Shown here: positions 1 through 8,567 of the stretch, piece after piece
How positions within the stretch are numbered: the first letter of the stretch is position 1
How the letters are laid out: every line of letters starts with the position of its first letter
Source: Rhizomicrobium sp.
Lineage (GTDB): Bacteria; Pseudomonadota; Alphaproteobacteria; Micropepsales; Micropepsaceae
Assembly (NCBI GenBank): GCA_031291635.1
Contig: JARLIR010000021.1
Location: forward strand, 1 to 47,228
DNA length: 47,228 nt
Direction of reading: 5' to 3'
The notes under the pieces: model-generated
Told to the model about the DNA's origin: nothing
Databases searched by the model: none
Seen by the model: the letters and a program-made list of their open reading frames with translations, nothing else
Made by a program: the position numbers and the translations under genes

Positions 1-1756
1 CACTAAGGCGTTGTTCGCCGTCGAAAGCCGCTGCGGTGATCGTTGCCGGTAAAGGGATTTGGAGCGGAGCAGCGTAGACCGGTGAAGATGGTATCGGCGC
101 CGTACCATCTTGCGTAAAATGGATGGTTCCAAAGTTCGCTTGGTTGGAAAGCGTGACAATGGCGCCTCCCGCTTGGGGAACAGCGGAGATATTTACCGCG
201 TAAGCCGCTTCTGAATGCGTGATCCCAAGAGCGTTGTAGCGCACCAATTGAGCGGGAAGGCGAGTGACGAAATCCGGCCAACTGTGCGTTTCGCGCGGTG
301 ACCAAGCGATTTCAGCAAAGGCAGCCAAGCGCGGAAAAGCGGCATAGAAAGCGGCCGCAGCGGTGGGCAGATGCTCAGTCCAGATATTGGCCTGCATACC
401 AATGAGGTGTGCGGCCAAGGCGCCACTTGGTGCAGGATCGAAGGCATAAATATCGCGCAGCGTCTCCTCCCCGCCGCGGCATGTGGGTTCGCCCAACCGT
501 TCGAGCTGGCAGTGGTCAAGATAAAGCTGCGGCGCGGGCGACAGCACCACATCGTGTCCTTTCTCGGCGGCTTCGCTGGCGCTCTCCACAGTGTGCCAGC
601 TGGTTATGGTGGCGCTTTGCGGCGGGCTGCCTTCCAAAATTTCATCCCAACCGATCAAGCGGCGGCCATGAGCTTCGAGGAAGCGACCAATACGGGCGGT
701 GAAGTACCCTTGCAGCGCTTTGCTGTTGGCCACGCCGAGCGCGGCCATACGCTTCTGCACTGTGGGTGAGGCATCCCATTGGCCTTTCGGTGCCTCATCG
801 CCGCCGACATGGATATAGGGGCTGGGAAACAGCGCCATCACCTCAGTCAGCACATCTTGCAGAAAACCGAATGTCCTATCATCGACATTGTAGGGGTTTG
901 GAAAAACGCCCCAATCACCAGACACTTTTCGCCATGGATGCTTGATCGAGCCAAGCCGTGGATAGGCCGCAATTGCCGCTGAGGCGTGACCAGGCATTTC
1001 GATCTCTGGCACCACCGTGATATGGCGCGCCGCAGCATAGGCAACGATCTCGCGGATCTGGGCCTGGGTGTAGAAGCCGCCATAGCGGCCTTCGCGCCTA
1101 TTCTTGCGCCAAGCGCCGATCTTCGTGAGGCGGGGATATTTCTTGATCTCGATCCGCCAGCCCTGATCGTCGGTTAAATGCCATTGCAGGACATTGAGCT
1201 TGTGCAGGGCCATGGCATCGAGCAATTCCTTGATTGCATCCGGCTTCTGGAAGTGCCGCACGGAATCGAGCATGACGCCTCGCCAGAAAAAACGCGGAGC
1301 ATCTGCGATGTCGAGAGCGGTGATCTGACGACGGCCAGACGATGCCGGTTGTTGCGAGGACAATTGCCACAATGTTATGGCGCCATAAAACAGCCCGGCA
1401 TCAGAGCCCGCTTCGATTTCGATACCCGAAGGCGCCACTTGGAGGTGATAGGCTTCTCCAGCCAACTCTTTGGTTCGCCGCAATACGATAGCAGCAGCGC
1501 CGGCGTCGTTATCACTCTGTAGGACCAGACCGGGATCGCGCTGTAGCAAGGCGGCCAAATACTTCACTGTCTGGGCGCAGGCCCGGTCGTTCGGATCCGC
1601 ACAGCGAAGGGAGGTCTGTGGTGACAGCGCGAAGACGCCTTCTCCCATCTGCAGATGGGCAGGCAGCGGAATCAGGGACGGTGTGGTGGCACCGGCAGCA
1701 AGACATAGCGACCAACTGACGACGGTTGCAGCCAAAAGGCGTGCGGCGATCACCAT
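1..1756 (-). CDS. GH20 beta-N-acetylhexosaminidase, exported, C-terminus cut by window edge
   Basis: The frame is open from an ATG at 1756 to the window edge, giving 585 residues without a stop; the true C-terminus lies outside. The N-terminus is a hydrophobic export signal ending near LAAGA, with no convincing lipobox. A GH20b-like N-terminal domain is followed by the catalytic barrel, which carries the family signature HVGGDE at about residues 316-321; Asp320-Glu321 are the substrate-assisted catalytic pair. Near the visible end, FTQDGTAPIP resembles the chitobiase C-terminal domain (known form YTLDGSEPTP). The enzyme should release terminal GlcNAc from chitooligosaccharides in the periplasm or at the cell surface. 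It feeds the nagB-type/nagA pair at 7.5-9.7 kb. It is divergent from the sulfotransferase gene, 134 bp away. Confidence 0.93.
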   Translation of the reverse strand, partial: MVIAARLLAATVVSWSLCLAAGATTPSLIPLPAHLQMGEGVFALSPQTSLRCADPNDRACAQTVKYLAALLQRDPGLVLQSDNDAGAAAIVLRRTKELAGEAYHLQVAPSGIEIEAGSDAGLFYGAITLWQLSSQQPASSGRRQITALDIADAPRFFWRGVMLDSVRHFQKPDAIKELLDAMALHKLNVLQWHLTDDQGWRIEIKKYPRLTKIGAWRKNRREGRYGGFYTQAQIREIVAYAAARHITVVPEIEMPGHASAAIAAYPRLGSIKHPWRKVSGDWGVFPNPYNVDDRTFGFLQDVLTEVMALFPSPYIHVGGDEAPKGQWDASPTVQKRMAALGVANSKALQGYFTARIGRFLEAHGRRLIGWDEILEGSPPQSATITSWHTVESASEAAEKGHDVVLSPAPQLYLDHCQLERLGEPTCRGGEETLRDIYAFDPAPSGALAAHLIGMQANIWTEHLPTAAAAFYAAFPRLAAFAEIAWSPRETHSWPDFVTRLPAQLVRYNALGITHSEAAYAVNISAVPQAGGAIVTLSNQANFGTIHFTQDGTAPIPSSPVYAAPLQIPLPATITAAAFDGEQRLS

Positions 1757-1890
1757 GATAAGGAGCCTTGTCGAGACAAATGACTATGGGGCGGCGACAC
1801 GGCACGGGGAATTCCAAAAAGGTCTAGCATCCGCAGCCCCTTCCGCGTCAGAATTCGGCTATAGGATAAATCCCGTCGTACGGAACCGCC

Positions 1891-3615
1891 ATGGCCAGCC
1901 CAGAGCAGCTTTTTCAATCCGCAACTTTTCTGCATAGCCAAAGCAGGCTGCGTGAGGCAGAAGAGAAGTATCGAGCGCTGCTGGCTGTCGCGCCTAATCA
2001 TGGCGCGGCGCTTCATCGTTTGGGCCTGGTCTGCATTCAAGCGGGCCGCCTGGAAGAGGCGAAGAACTTTCTGCAGCGGGCTGCGGCCGCCGCCCCCGCT
2101 GACGCCGCTGTGCATCACCATTTGGGCTTGCTTCTGCTGCGCCTCGGCTTTCCGAGTGATGCGGCGCGAGAAGCTGAAGCAGCCCTCGAGCGCAACCCCG
2201 ATCTTGCCGAAGCCTGGAGCACGTTGGGTGCAGCCCGCACGGCGTTGGGGGAGACGGACAAAGCACTCGCTTGCCTGAACCGGGCGATTGCACTGTCGCC
2301 GGACGATCCCGAAATCTTTAAAACACTTGGCCAGGTTGCGCTGCAGCGGGATTTGCCCGATGCCGCGCTCGATTTCTTCGACAAAGCGCTGGCGCGTCAG
2401 CCGCGCGCGATCACCGCTCAACTCGGACGCGCCGAAGCGCTGGCAGCGTTGGGACGTCAAGGGGATGCCTTGGTGGCGAGCGAAGAAGCGATCCGCCTTG
2501 ACCCTGGCTATGCCAATGCCATAGCGATGCGCGGCAGCGTGCTCAAGCAATTGGGCCGCCTGACCGAAGCCGAGAATGCTTTCGCCCACGCCGTTCAGCT
2601 GGCGCCAGAGGTGCCCGCTTTTCATCGCGCTCTCGGTGAGACCCGACGCTATGGCGAGGGCGATCCAAGGTTGCCACCACTGGAACGATTGCTGGCGCGG
2701 GAAGACCGCTTGCCCGCCGCGCAGAAGGTCGAACTGCATTTTGCTATGTTCAAGGCCTATGACGATCTGGCCCGGCACCAAGAAGCCTTTCAGCATGTGG
2801 CCTGCGGCAACGCGATTTACCGCCAAACGATTCCTTATGATGAAGCCGGTGTGTTTGGCTTTTTTGACGAACTCAAGAACCGGTTTCCGGCCGGACAGCG
2901 GGTCGCGGCGAATGCGACCGAGCAGCCGGTGTTCATCGTCGGCATGCCGCGTTCGGGCACCAGCTTGGTGGAACAGATGTTGGCAAGTCATCCGCAAGTG
3001 TTTGGCGCCGGCGAGCGGACGTGGTTTGGCGATCTGATTGGGGAAATGCTTCCTGGCTACCCGCAAGTCATGCCGAGCGACGGCGCCCGTCAATTGGGTG
3101 CGCGCTACAGTGAACGCCTGCGCGCTCTGGCGCCGGGCGCCGCACGCATCACCGACAAGCTGCCTGCGAATTTTCGACATCTCGGGTTGATTCATCAATC
3201 CTTGCCGAATGCCAAAATCCTTCATATTCAGCGCGATGCCCGCGACACTTGTTTTTCCTGCTACTCTAAGCTGTTTCGCAGCGGGCTCAATTTCGCTTAC
3301 GAGCTTGGTGAACTGGGACGTTACTACAATGCTTACGAGGTGCTGATGACGCATTGGCGCACGGCTTTGCCCGCAGATCGTCTGCTGGAAATTCAATATG
3401 AGACGCTGGTGGCAGATTTCGAGCATGAGGCAAAGCGAATCGTTGAATTCTGTGGTCTCAATTGGAATGCGGCCTGCCTGCGTTTCTACGAAAACAAACG
3501 GGCGGTCAGAACCTTGAGCGAATTTCAGGTGCGAAGGCCCTTGTTTTCCGATTCGATTGGCCGCTGGCGGGCGTATCAGCCCTGGCTCGGACCACTGCTC
3601 GATGCCCTGTCTTGA
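1891..3615 (+). CDS. TPR-repeat sulfotransferase
   Basis: The 574-residue protein has two parts. Residues 1-250 are tandem tetratricopeptide repeats (repeated LG..A...A...Y/F patterns ending in P). Residues 345-570 are a sulfotransferase domain with the 5'-phosphosulfate loop FIVGMPRSGTSLVEQ at 348-362 and a later IQRDARDTCFSCY segment typical of the PAPS 3'-phosphate site. It should transfer sulfate from PAPS to an unknown acceptor, with the TPRs recruiting a protein or glycan partner. No signal peptide is visible, so it is probably cytoplasmic. It is convergent with TonB receptor 1 and has no obvious operon partner. The family is common in Caulobacterales and sphingomonads, often near TonB receptors; the acceptor is not known. 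Confidence 0.9.
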   Translation: MASPEQLFQSATFLHSQSRLREAEEKYRALLAVAPNHGAALHRLGLVCIQAGRLEEAKNFLQRAAAAAPADAAVHHHLGLLLLRLGFPSDAAREAEAALERNPDLAEAWSTLGAARTALGETDKALACLNRAIALSPDDPEIFKTLGQVALQRDLPDAALDFFDKALARQPRAITAQLGRAEALAALGRQGDALVASEEAIRLDPGYANAIAMRGSVLKQLGRLTEAENAFAHAVQLAPEVPAFHRALGETRRYGEGDPRLPPLERLLAREDRLPAAQKVELHFAMFKAYDDLARHQEAFQHVACGNAIYRQTIPYDEAGVFGFFDELKNRFPAGQRVAANATEQPVFIVGMPRSGTSLVEQMLASHPQVFGAGERTWFGDLIGEMLPGYPQVMPSDGARQLGARYSERLRALAPGAARITDKLPANFRHLGLIHQSLPNAKILHIQRDARDTCFSCYSKLFRSGLNFAYELGELGRYYNAYEVLMTHWRTALPADRLLEIQYETLVADFEHEAKRIVEFCGLNWNAACLRFYENKRAVRTLSEFQVRRPLFSDSIGRWRAYQPWLGPLLDALS

Positions 3616-3691
3616 CCGAGGAAAAAAGGAAGCGGAGCGGGACATCCCACTCGGCATTTCAAGGTTCATTTGAGGAAGAGCTATCATAAGA

Positions 3692-3725
3692 GAAAATTAC
3701 CCGGCTGCACCGAAGCACAGCCGGG
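3692..3725 (-). terminator. Rho-independent terminator of TonB receptor 1
   Basis: An 8-bp GC-rich perfect stem (CCCGGCTG at 3700-3707, CAGCCGGG at 3718-3725) with a 10-nt loop is followed, on the minus strand, by the U-rich run TAATTTTCTC. It sits 10 bp past the stop of the minus-strand receptor. On the plus strand no T-run follows, so it serves the receptor rather than the sulfotransferase. Confidence 0.85.
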
Positions 3726-3735
3726 CTTTGCACCA

Positions 3736-6483
3736 TCAATATTTGAAGCGAACGCCTGCATAGAGCTGACTGCCGTTGCTATAAAGTGCACGCGGCATGG
3801 TGCTGTTGTTGGCGTAGTACTTCAGGGTCTGGTTGGTGAGGTTGAGGCCGTTGAAGGTCAGTGTGAAGTTGTCCGTCACGGTGAAGTTCACCGAGGCGTC
3901 GACCCGACCGTAAGCGTTCTGGTATTCCGCCGAACTGCGATCCAGACCGACCAGCATTCCCGAAGCGTAGTTATACGAGACGCGGGCACTGACCCAATCG
4001 TTTTCGTAATAACCACTTAGATTGACGGTATTCTTGGTGTTGCCGACCAAGGTGCCGCCGCCGGTTTCCGCACCGTTGACATAAGCATAGTTGGCGTTGA
4101 CGCCGAAGCCGCCGTAAATCGGCTGCTCCCAAGCAACTTCGAAGCCCTCGTTATGGCCGCTGGTGTTGTAAGGCGCCGTGATAGCGTAGGACGAATAGAC
4201 GGGCGTGCCTTGACCGGTCTTGAGCATGTCAAGATAGGTGCCTTGGGTCACGCCATTGGTCACATAAGACGACAGGTCCATATAGAAGACGCTGACCGAC
4301 ACCATCGCCTGCGGGCCATAATACCATTCGTAGGACAGATCGTAATTGGCCGAGCGCACCGGCTTCAGATTGGGATTGCCGCCGGAGCCGACATGAGTGA
4401 GGTCGGTGAGATTCACCGCGCCGCCCAAAGCAGAGTAGTCAGGCCGCGCCATGGTTTCGGCCGCTGCAAAGCGCAGCAAACTGTCTTCTGTCAGATTGAA
4501 GCTGAGGTTGGCGCTCGGCAGGACGTCCCAATACTCTTTGTCGATCTGGTTGTAATGGAAGCAGCCGAAGTCGCTGTAAAGGTCGCCGGTTGTGGGGCAA
4601 GTCGTACCGTTCGCCGAAGGCGTGCCATTGACGGGTTGGATGATCGTCACGGCAGAGTTGACGATGCGGACGCCGAAATTACCTTTCCAGCGATCACCAC
4701 CGACATTGGCCATGACGTAACCGGCCGTATCCTGTTCCTTAACATCCGTCGAACCCGACCACATATAACGGGAAGCGCGGGTCACGCCAGCCGCGGATTG
4801 CGGATAGCTGCGCCAACTGGCGTTGTTGTTAAGGACATTGACGATCTTGCTCATGTCGCCCATCGGCACATTGGTGAGCATGCCGGGAATTTTAAACGAA
4901 TCGGCAAAATCCGACGGGTAGTTGGTGGACGACACCGAGTCGCCAGTCGCGCCCGGGCCCGAACCGTAGGAGACGCCACCGTCCCATATGTCCGATTTGT
5001 GTTTGTGATCGACGTAGCGCACGCCTGCTTCGACCGATTTGAACGGGCCGATGGCGAGTTGCTGCTCCACATCGACCTGGGCATAGACTTCGTGGTCGGA
5101 GGCCTTCGACACGGCGCCCCAGGCCCAGTCATTGGTCAGCGTGGCGGGGCTGGAGAGATTGATGCCCGTGACGCCCACCGCAGCAACGCCGCTCGAGAAA
5201 TCATAAGAGGCTGGCGCGGCAGCCGTGGTGCCTTCCCAGGCTGCTTGCTGTGGTGTGGTGCCGGCGCCGCGGGTATAGCCTGCCTTCACCTTGATCGCGA
5301 GATTGTCGTTGGGGTTATAAGTGAGATCGCCGTTAAAGTAGTAGGAATCGCTCATCGAATGCGGGCGCATGATGAAATCCGCCACGATGGGCGAAAGACC
5401 CGGTGCCATCGGCAGGGTGGCCGCCACAAGAACATTGTTCACCACCTTGTAAGCGGTCGGAACGTTGCCGGTCGGGCCCGGAAACTCCTTGGCGCCCCAG
5501 AACATGTAGTTGTTGTTCTTGTTGCTGGCACCCATATGCGAATAGAAAGCGTCGAAATTGATCTCGATCGCATTCGAAGGCTTGAACTGTAAGGCGATAT
5601 CACCGCCCTGACGGATACGTTCCTGCTCGAAATAGGCCGAGCCAATCAAGGTCGGATAATAGACATTGTTGAGATCAGGGTGGCCTTTGGTGGCCAAATC
5701 GCCGCTCGCGGCGACCGGATTGCCATTGGCATCGTTGTGCGCCGCCACGTACGGCACAAATTGCGAATAGCCGAGGAATTCCTGACCATCTCGGCGGATG
5801 TTGCGGGCCTCATAAAAGGCCTGCGCCATGACTCCGAAGGTGTTGGTGTCGTTTTTCCAGGCTAGTAAGGTGTTGAGCTGGGGCGTCGTATCGCCGCGCA
5901 GCGTTGTATAGGCCGCCTCACCACTGGCCTCGATGGTGAAGTTGTCTTTGAAGTCGAGCGGCTTCCGGGTGATGATGTCGACCGCGCCAGCAACGCCACC
6001 TTCGACCAAATCGGCCTGTTGGCTTTTATAGACCTTGGCACTGGCGACGATTTCCGCCGGGAATAGCGAATAGCTGACGCTGCGCCCGATGGTCTGATAC
6101 TGGTCCAGGATGAACCAATCGCCGGTCGAGACGCCGTGACCATTGATTGTGGTCTGTGTCAGGCTGGCATTGGTGCCGCGGATCGAAACGCGATCGTTTT
6201 CGTCAAAGCCGCCTTCACCGCTGGCTGCCGAAACTGTGTTGACGCCCGGTACGCGTTGCAAAGCATCGGCAACGTTCTTGTCCGGAAACTTGCCGATATC
6301 TTCAGCCGACACAGCATCAACGATCGCCGTGGTGTCGCGCTTGATGTCCATTGCGCGCTGCATCGAGGCGCGAATGCCGGTGACGACCACCGTTTCCATA
6401 TTGTCCTGGGCATATACCGGCGCCGCAATCGACGCGAGGGCCAGTACGCTGACTGACCCAACAAAGACTTTCCGTAACCTCAT
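3736..6483 (-). CDS. TonB-dependent receptor 1, probably chitooligosaccharide uptake
   Basis: This is an outer-membrane active transporter of 915 residues. I place the start at the ATG at 6483 because it gives a clean signal peptide (MRLRKVFVGSVS..APVYA) with GAGGG upstream; a TTG two codons earlier is less likely. After the signal comes a TonB-box-like METVVVTG, the plug domain (DIGKFPDKNVADALQRVPG, then VEGGVAGAVDIITRKP), and a 22-strand-type barrel ending in the aromatic RFKY. It belongs to the large receptors typical of Caulobacter and Xanthomonas carbohydrate loci. It is divergent from the GntR-deaminase-NagA operon across a region of shared repeat elements, so its ligand is probably GlcNAc or chitooligosaccharides. 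That ligand is inferred from context. Confidence 0.95.
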   Translation of the reverse strand: MRLRKVFVGSVSVLALASIAAPVYAQDNMETVVVTGIRASMQRAMDIKRDTTAIVDAVSAEDIGKFPDKNVADALQRVPGVNTVSAASGEGGFDENDRVSIRGTNASLTQTTINGHGVSTGDWFILDQYQTIGRSVSYSLFPAEIVASAKVYKSQQADLVEGGVAGAVDIITRKPLDFKDNFTIEASGEAAYTTLRGDTTPQLNTLLAWKNDTNTFGVMAQAFYEARNIRRDGQEFLGYSQFVPYVAAHNDANGNPVAASGDLATKGHPDLNNVYYPTLIGSAYFEQERIRQGGDIALQFKPSNAIEINFDAFYSHMGASNKNNNYMFWGAKEFPGPTGNVPTAYKVVNNVLVAATLPMAPGLSPIVADFIMRPHSMSDSYYFNGDLTYNPNDNLAIKVKAGYTRGAGTTPQQAAWEGTTAAAPASYDFSSGVAAVGVTGINLSSPATLTNDWAWGAVSKASDHEVYAQVDVEQQLAIGPFKSVEAGVRYVDHKHKSDIWDGGVSYGSGPGATGDSVSSTNYPSDFADSFKIPGMLTNVPMGDMSKIVNVLNNNASWRSYPQSAAGVTRASRYMWSGSTDVKEQDTAGYVMANVGGDRWKGNFGVRIVNSAVTIIQPVNGTPSANGTTCPTTGDLYSDFGCFHYNQIDKEYWDVLPSANLSFNLTEDSLLRFAAAETMARPDYSALGGAVNLTDLTHVGSGGNPNLKPVRSANYDLSYEWYYGPQAMVSVSVFYMDLSSYVTNGVTQGTYLDMLKTGQGTPVYSSYAITAPYNTSGHNEGFEVAWEQPIYGGFGVNANYAYVNGAETGGGTLVGNTKNTVNLSGYYENDWVSARVSYNYASGMLVGLDRSSAEYQNAYGRVDASVNFTVTDNFTLTFNGLNLTNQTLKYYANNSTMPRALYSNGSQLYAGVRFKY

Positions 6484-6591
6484 GGTCAAACCCTCTTCTT
6501 TTGTGTCCCCGAACGAACGCCGAAACTGCCCCTCGCCGCCCCTTCACCAAGCCAGTAACACCCGTCAGGGCGCACTAGCGCATATCCAATG

Positions 6592-6734
6592 CAATACCAT
6601 TCTGAAATTGGGCCGCCCTGTCAATACCAAACTGCGACAAAATTGTGCTCAATGAGGCAGCATATATGGCAGTTAATCAGCACTATTTTGCAGTTGACTT
6701 CGTACCGCCCCATCATGGTATTGGATTGGTACTA
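6592..6734. promoter_or_regulatory. Cluster of TGGTATTG elements, candidate GntR/NagQ-type operators
   Basis: The exact octamer TGGTATTG occurs three times in the receptor-regulator intergenic region: minus strand at 6592-6599 and 6622-6629 (30 bp apart) and plus strand at 6716-6723. A fourth related copy, TGGTACTA, starts at 6727, 11 bp after the third. The copy at 6622-6629 overlaps TTGACA (minus, 6624-6619), a plausible -35 element for the receptor. The helical spacing and the position between divergent genes suggest binding sites for the adjacent GntR/HutC regulator. I saw no other copies in the promoter regions I examined in this window. Confidence 0.6.
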
Positions 6735-6785
6735 GATTTTGTTGCCGTCCTAGCTGGGCGAACGAGACCAATTAAGGAGGTTGCG

Positions 6786-7529
6786 GTGCCTTCCCTTTCG
6801 GCCATCATTGGGCGCCTCACCGAGGAGCAAAACCTGCCGCTGTATCAGCAGCTGCAGCGCGGCCTCAGGCGCGCTATCGAGATGAAGCTTCTGGCGCCGG
6901 AAGATGCGCTACCGCCCGAACGCGATTTGGCCGAGGAATTCTCGGTCTCGCGCATCACCGTGCGCAAAGCGCTGGATGGACTGGTGAGCGAAGGGTTGCT
7001 AACGCGGCGCCAAGGCTCCGGCACATTCGTCGCCAGCCGCGTGGAAAAGAGCTTCTCCAAACTTTCCAGCTTCACCGAGGACATGACCTCGCGGGGAAAG
7101 ACACCACGATCAGTGTGGTTGAGAAAATCGCAAGGTGTGGTTTCGCCTGAGGAAGCGATGTCGACAGGTTTTGCGCCAGGAACGCCGGTTTACCGCTTCA
7201 ACCGCTTGCGTTATGCCGATGACACGCCGATGTCGCTGGAATTCTGCACGGTGCCGACTTTCGTGTTGCCATCGGTAGATGCGGTGCAGTCCTCGCTTTA
7301 CGACGCGTTGGAAAAGGCCGGTTTTAGGCCGCGCCGCGCCTTGCAGCGCTTGCGCGCGGTGCCACTGACCGCGCCGCAGACCGAATTGCTGCATGGCAAA
7401 GAGGGCGACGCCGGGCTTTTAGTAGAACGGCGGGGCTTTTTGCAGGACGGTCGCATCGTCGAGTTTTCCCAATCCTATTATTGCGGCGACACCTACGATT
7501 TTGTCGCCGAGCTGACCACTTCGGAGTAG
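6786..7529 (+). CDS. GntR/HutC-family regulator of GlcNAc use (NagR/NagQ-like)
   Basis: The 247-residue protein has an N-terminal winged helix (LPPERDLAEEFSVSRITVRKALDGLV) and a C-terminal UTRA-type ligand domain, as in HutC, DasR and NagR. The start is set at GTG 6786 because AAGGAGG (6774-6780) lies 5 nt upstream. An in-frame upstream extension exists but would cover the operator region and adds no recognisable sequence. The stop abuts the ATG of the deaminase gene, and nagA follows with a 1-nt overlap, so the three form one operon. It probably represses this operon and the divergent receptor and responds to GlcNAc-6-P or GlcN-6-P; that effector is known for relatives, not shown here. Confidence 0.88.
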   Translation: MPSLSAIIGRLTEEQNLPLYQQLQRGLRRAIEMKLLAPEDALPPERDLAEEFSVSRITVRKALDGLVSEGLLTRRQGSGTFVASRVEKSFSKLSSFTEDMTSRGKTPRSVWLRKSQGVVSPEEAMSTGFAPGTPVYRFNRLRYADDTPMSLEFCTVPTFVLPSVDAVQSSLYDALEKAGFRPRRALQRLRAVPLTAPQTELLHGKEGDAGLLVERRGFLQDGRIVEFSQSYYCGDTYDFVAELTTSE

Positions 7530-8567
7530 ATGCGCGTGCTGGAATCGCAGACCTTGATGTTCCGTGAAGCCGCAGAAGCCCCTGCCGTGATTGCAGAACA
7601 ATTCGCCGCCAACGCCACAGCCATTGCAGCGGTTTGCGCACGCTTAAAAGCGCGAAAGCCGCGCGCAGCGATCACGCTGGCCCGTGGCAGTTCGGATAAT
7701 GCGGCGACCTTCGCCAAATATCTGATCGAAACCAGGCTCGGCATTTTGACGTCCTCGGCCGCGCCCTCGATCAGTTCGATCTACAACGGCGCCAAAGCGG
7801 ATCTGAAAGACACGGTGCTGATCGCCACGTCGCAATCAGGTCAGAGTCCCGACATCGTCACGGCTCTTGGGGCCGCTAAAGCGGCGGGGGCTTTTACCAT
7901 CGCCTTCGTCAACGTGATGGATTCCCCCTTGGCCCAGCAAGCGGACGTCGCTTTTGCCTTGCATGCCGGAGCCGAGCGCAGCGTGGCGGCGACGAAATCC
8001 TATTTGGCGACTGTGGCCGGTATCGCGCAACTGGTCGCGACCTGGAGCGATGATGAAGCGCTCACCAACGCGCTGAAAACATTGCCCGCGCTTCTGGCGC
8101 AGGCCTGGGAGCTCGATTGGAGTCGAGCCGTCGAACGGTTGGCCAAGGCGCGAGATCTTTATGTGATTGGACGCGGCATCGGCTTTGGCGGTGCCCAAGA
8201 AGCCGCTCTCAAGCTGAAAGAAACCTGCGGCCTGCATGCCGAAGCCTTCAGCGCCGCCGAAGTGCGCCATGGCCCGATGGCACTCGCCAAAGCCGGCTTT
8301 CCAGCGCTCATCCTGTCGCAAAACGATGAAACACGGCCGGGCATGCATGAATTGGTGGACGCCCTGGCCGCCAGCGGCGCCGATATTCTACTTGCGGGCT
8401 TTGACGATTCGCGAGCGATCAACCTGCCATCGCTGGAGGCTCATCCCGCGTTACAACCTATTTTGCTTCTGCAAAGTTTCTACCGGATGGCCGAGCAGCT
8501 TTCGCGGGCGCGTGGCTTCAATCCCGACAATCCGCCCCATTTGCGCAAAGTCACCGAGACCGTCTGA
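7530..8567 (+). CDS. SIS-domain glucosamine-6-phosphate deaminase (NagB-II type)
   Basis: The 345-residue protein carries two SIS sugar-phosphate isomerase domains resembling the isomerase half of GlmS. ARGSSDNAA lies at about 51-59, the phosphate-binding SQSGQSPD at 101-108, and a C-terminal LKLKETCGLHAEAFSAAEVR block follows. There is no N-terminal Cys glutaminase domain, which argues against GlmS itself. It should convert GlcN-6-P to Fru-6-P and ammonia, replacing the unrelated classical NagB. Its position between the GntR regulator and nagA supports this. A GlcNAc kinase or phosphotransferase gene is not in the window. The alternative is an AgaS-type deaminase, but the nagA partner favours GlcNAc. 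Confidence 0.88.
   Translation: MRVLESQTLMFREAAEAPAVIAEQFAANATAIAAVCARLKARKPRAAITLARGSSDNAATFAKYLIETRLGILTSSAAPSISSIYNGAKADLKDTVLIATSQSGQSPDIVTALGAAKAAGAFTIAFVNVMDSPLAQQADVAFALHAGAERSVAATKSYLATVAGIAQLVATWSDDEALTNALKTLPALLAQAWELDWSRAVERLAKARDLYVIGRGIGFGGAQEAALKLKETCGLHAEAFSAAEVRHGPMALAKAGFPALILSQNDETRPGMHELVDALAASGADILLAGFDDSRAINLPSLEAHPALQPILLLQSFYRMAEQLSRARGFNPDNPPHLRKVTETV

Noticed and set aside
1750-3687. 645-codon open frame on the minus strand opposite the sulfotransferase gene
   Set aside because: It is antisense to a clear TPR-sulfotransferase, has Arg/Gln-rich composition without any domain, and arises from the GC-rich codon pattern.
4153-5592. 479-codon open frame on the plus strand opposite TonB receptor 1
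   Set aside because: Shadow frame; no signal, no domain, and the minus strand encodes a convincing receptor.
6645-6785. N-terminal extension of the GntR regulator to an upstream start at 6645
   Set aside because: It would cover the TGGTATTG cluster, and a strong AAGGAGG sits just before GTG 6786 at the normal family N-terminus.
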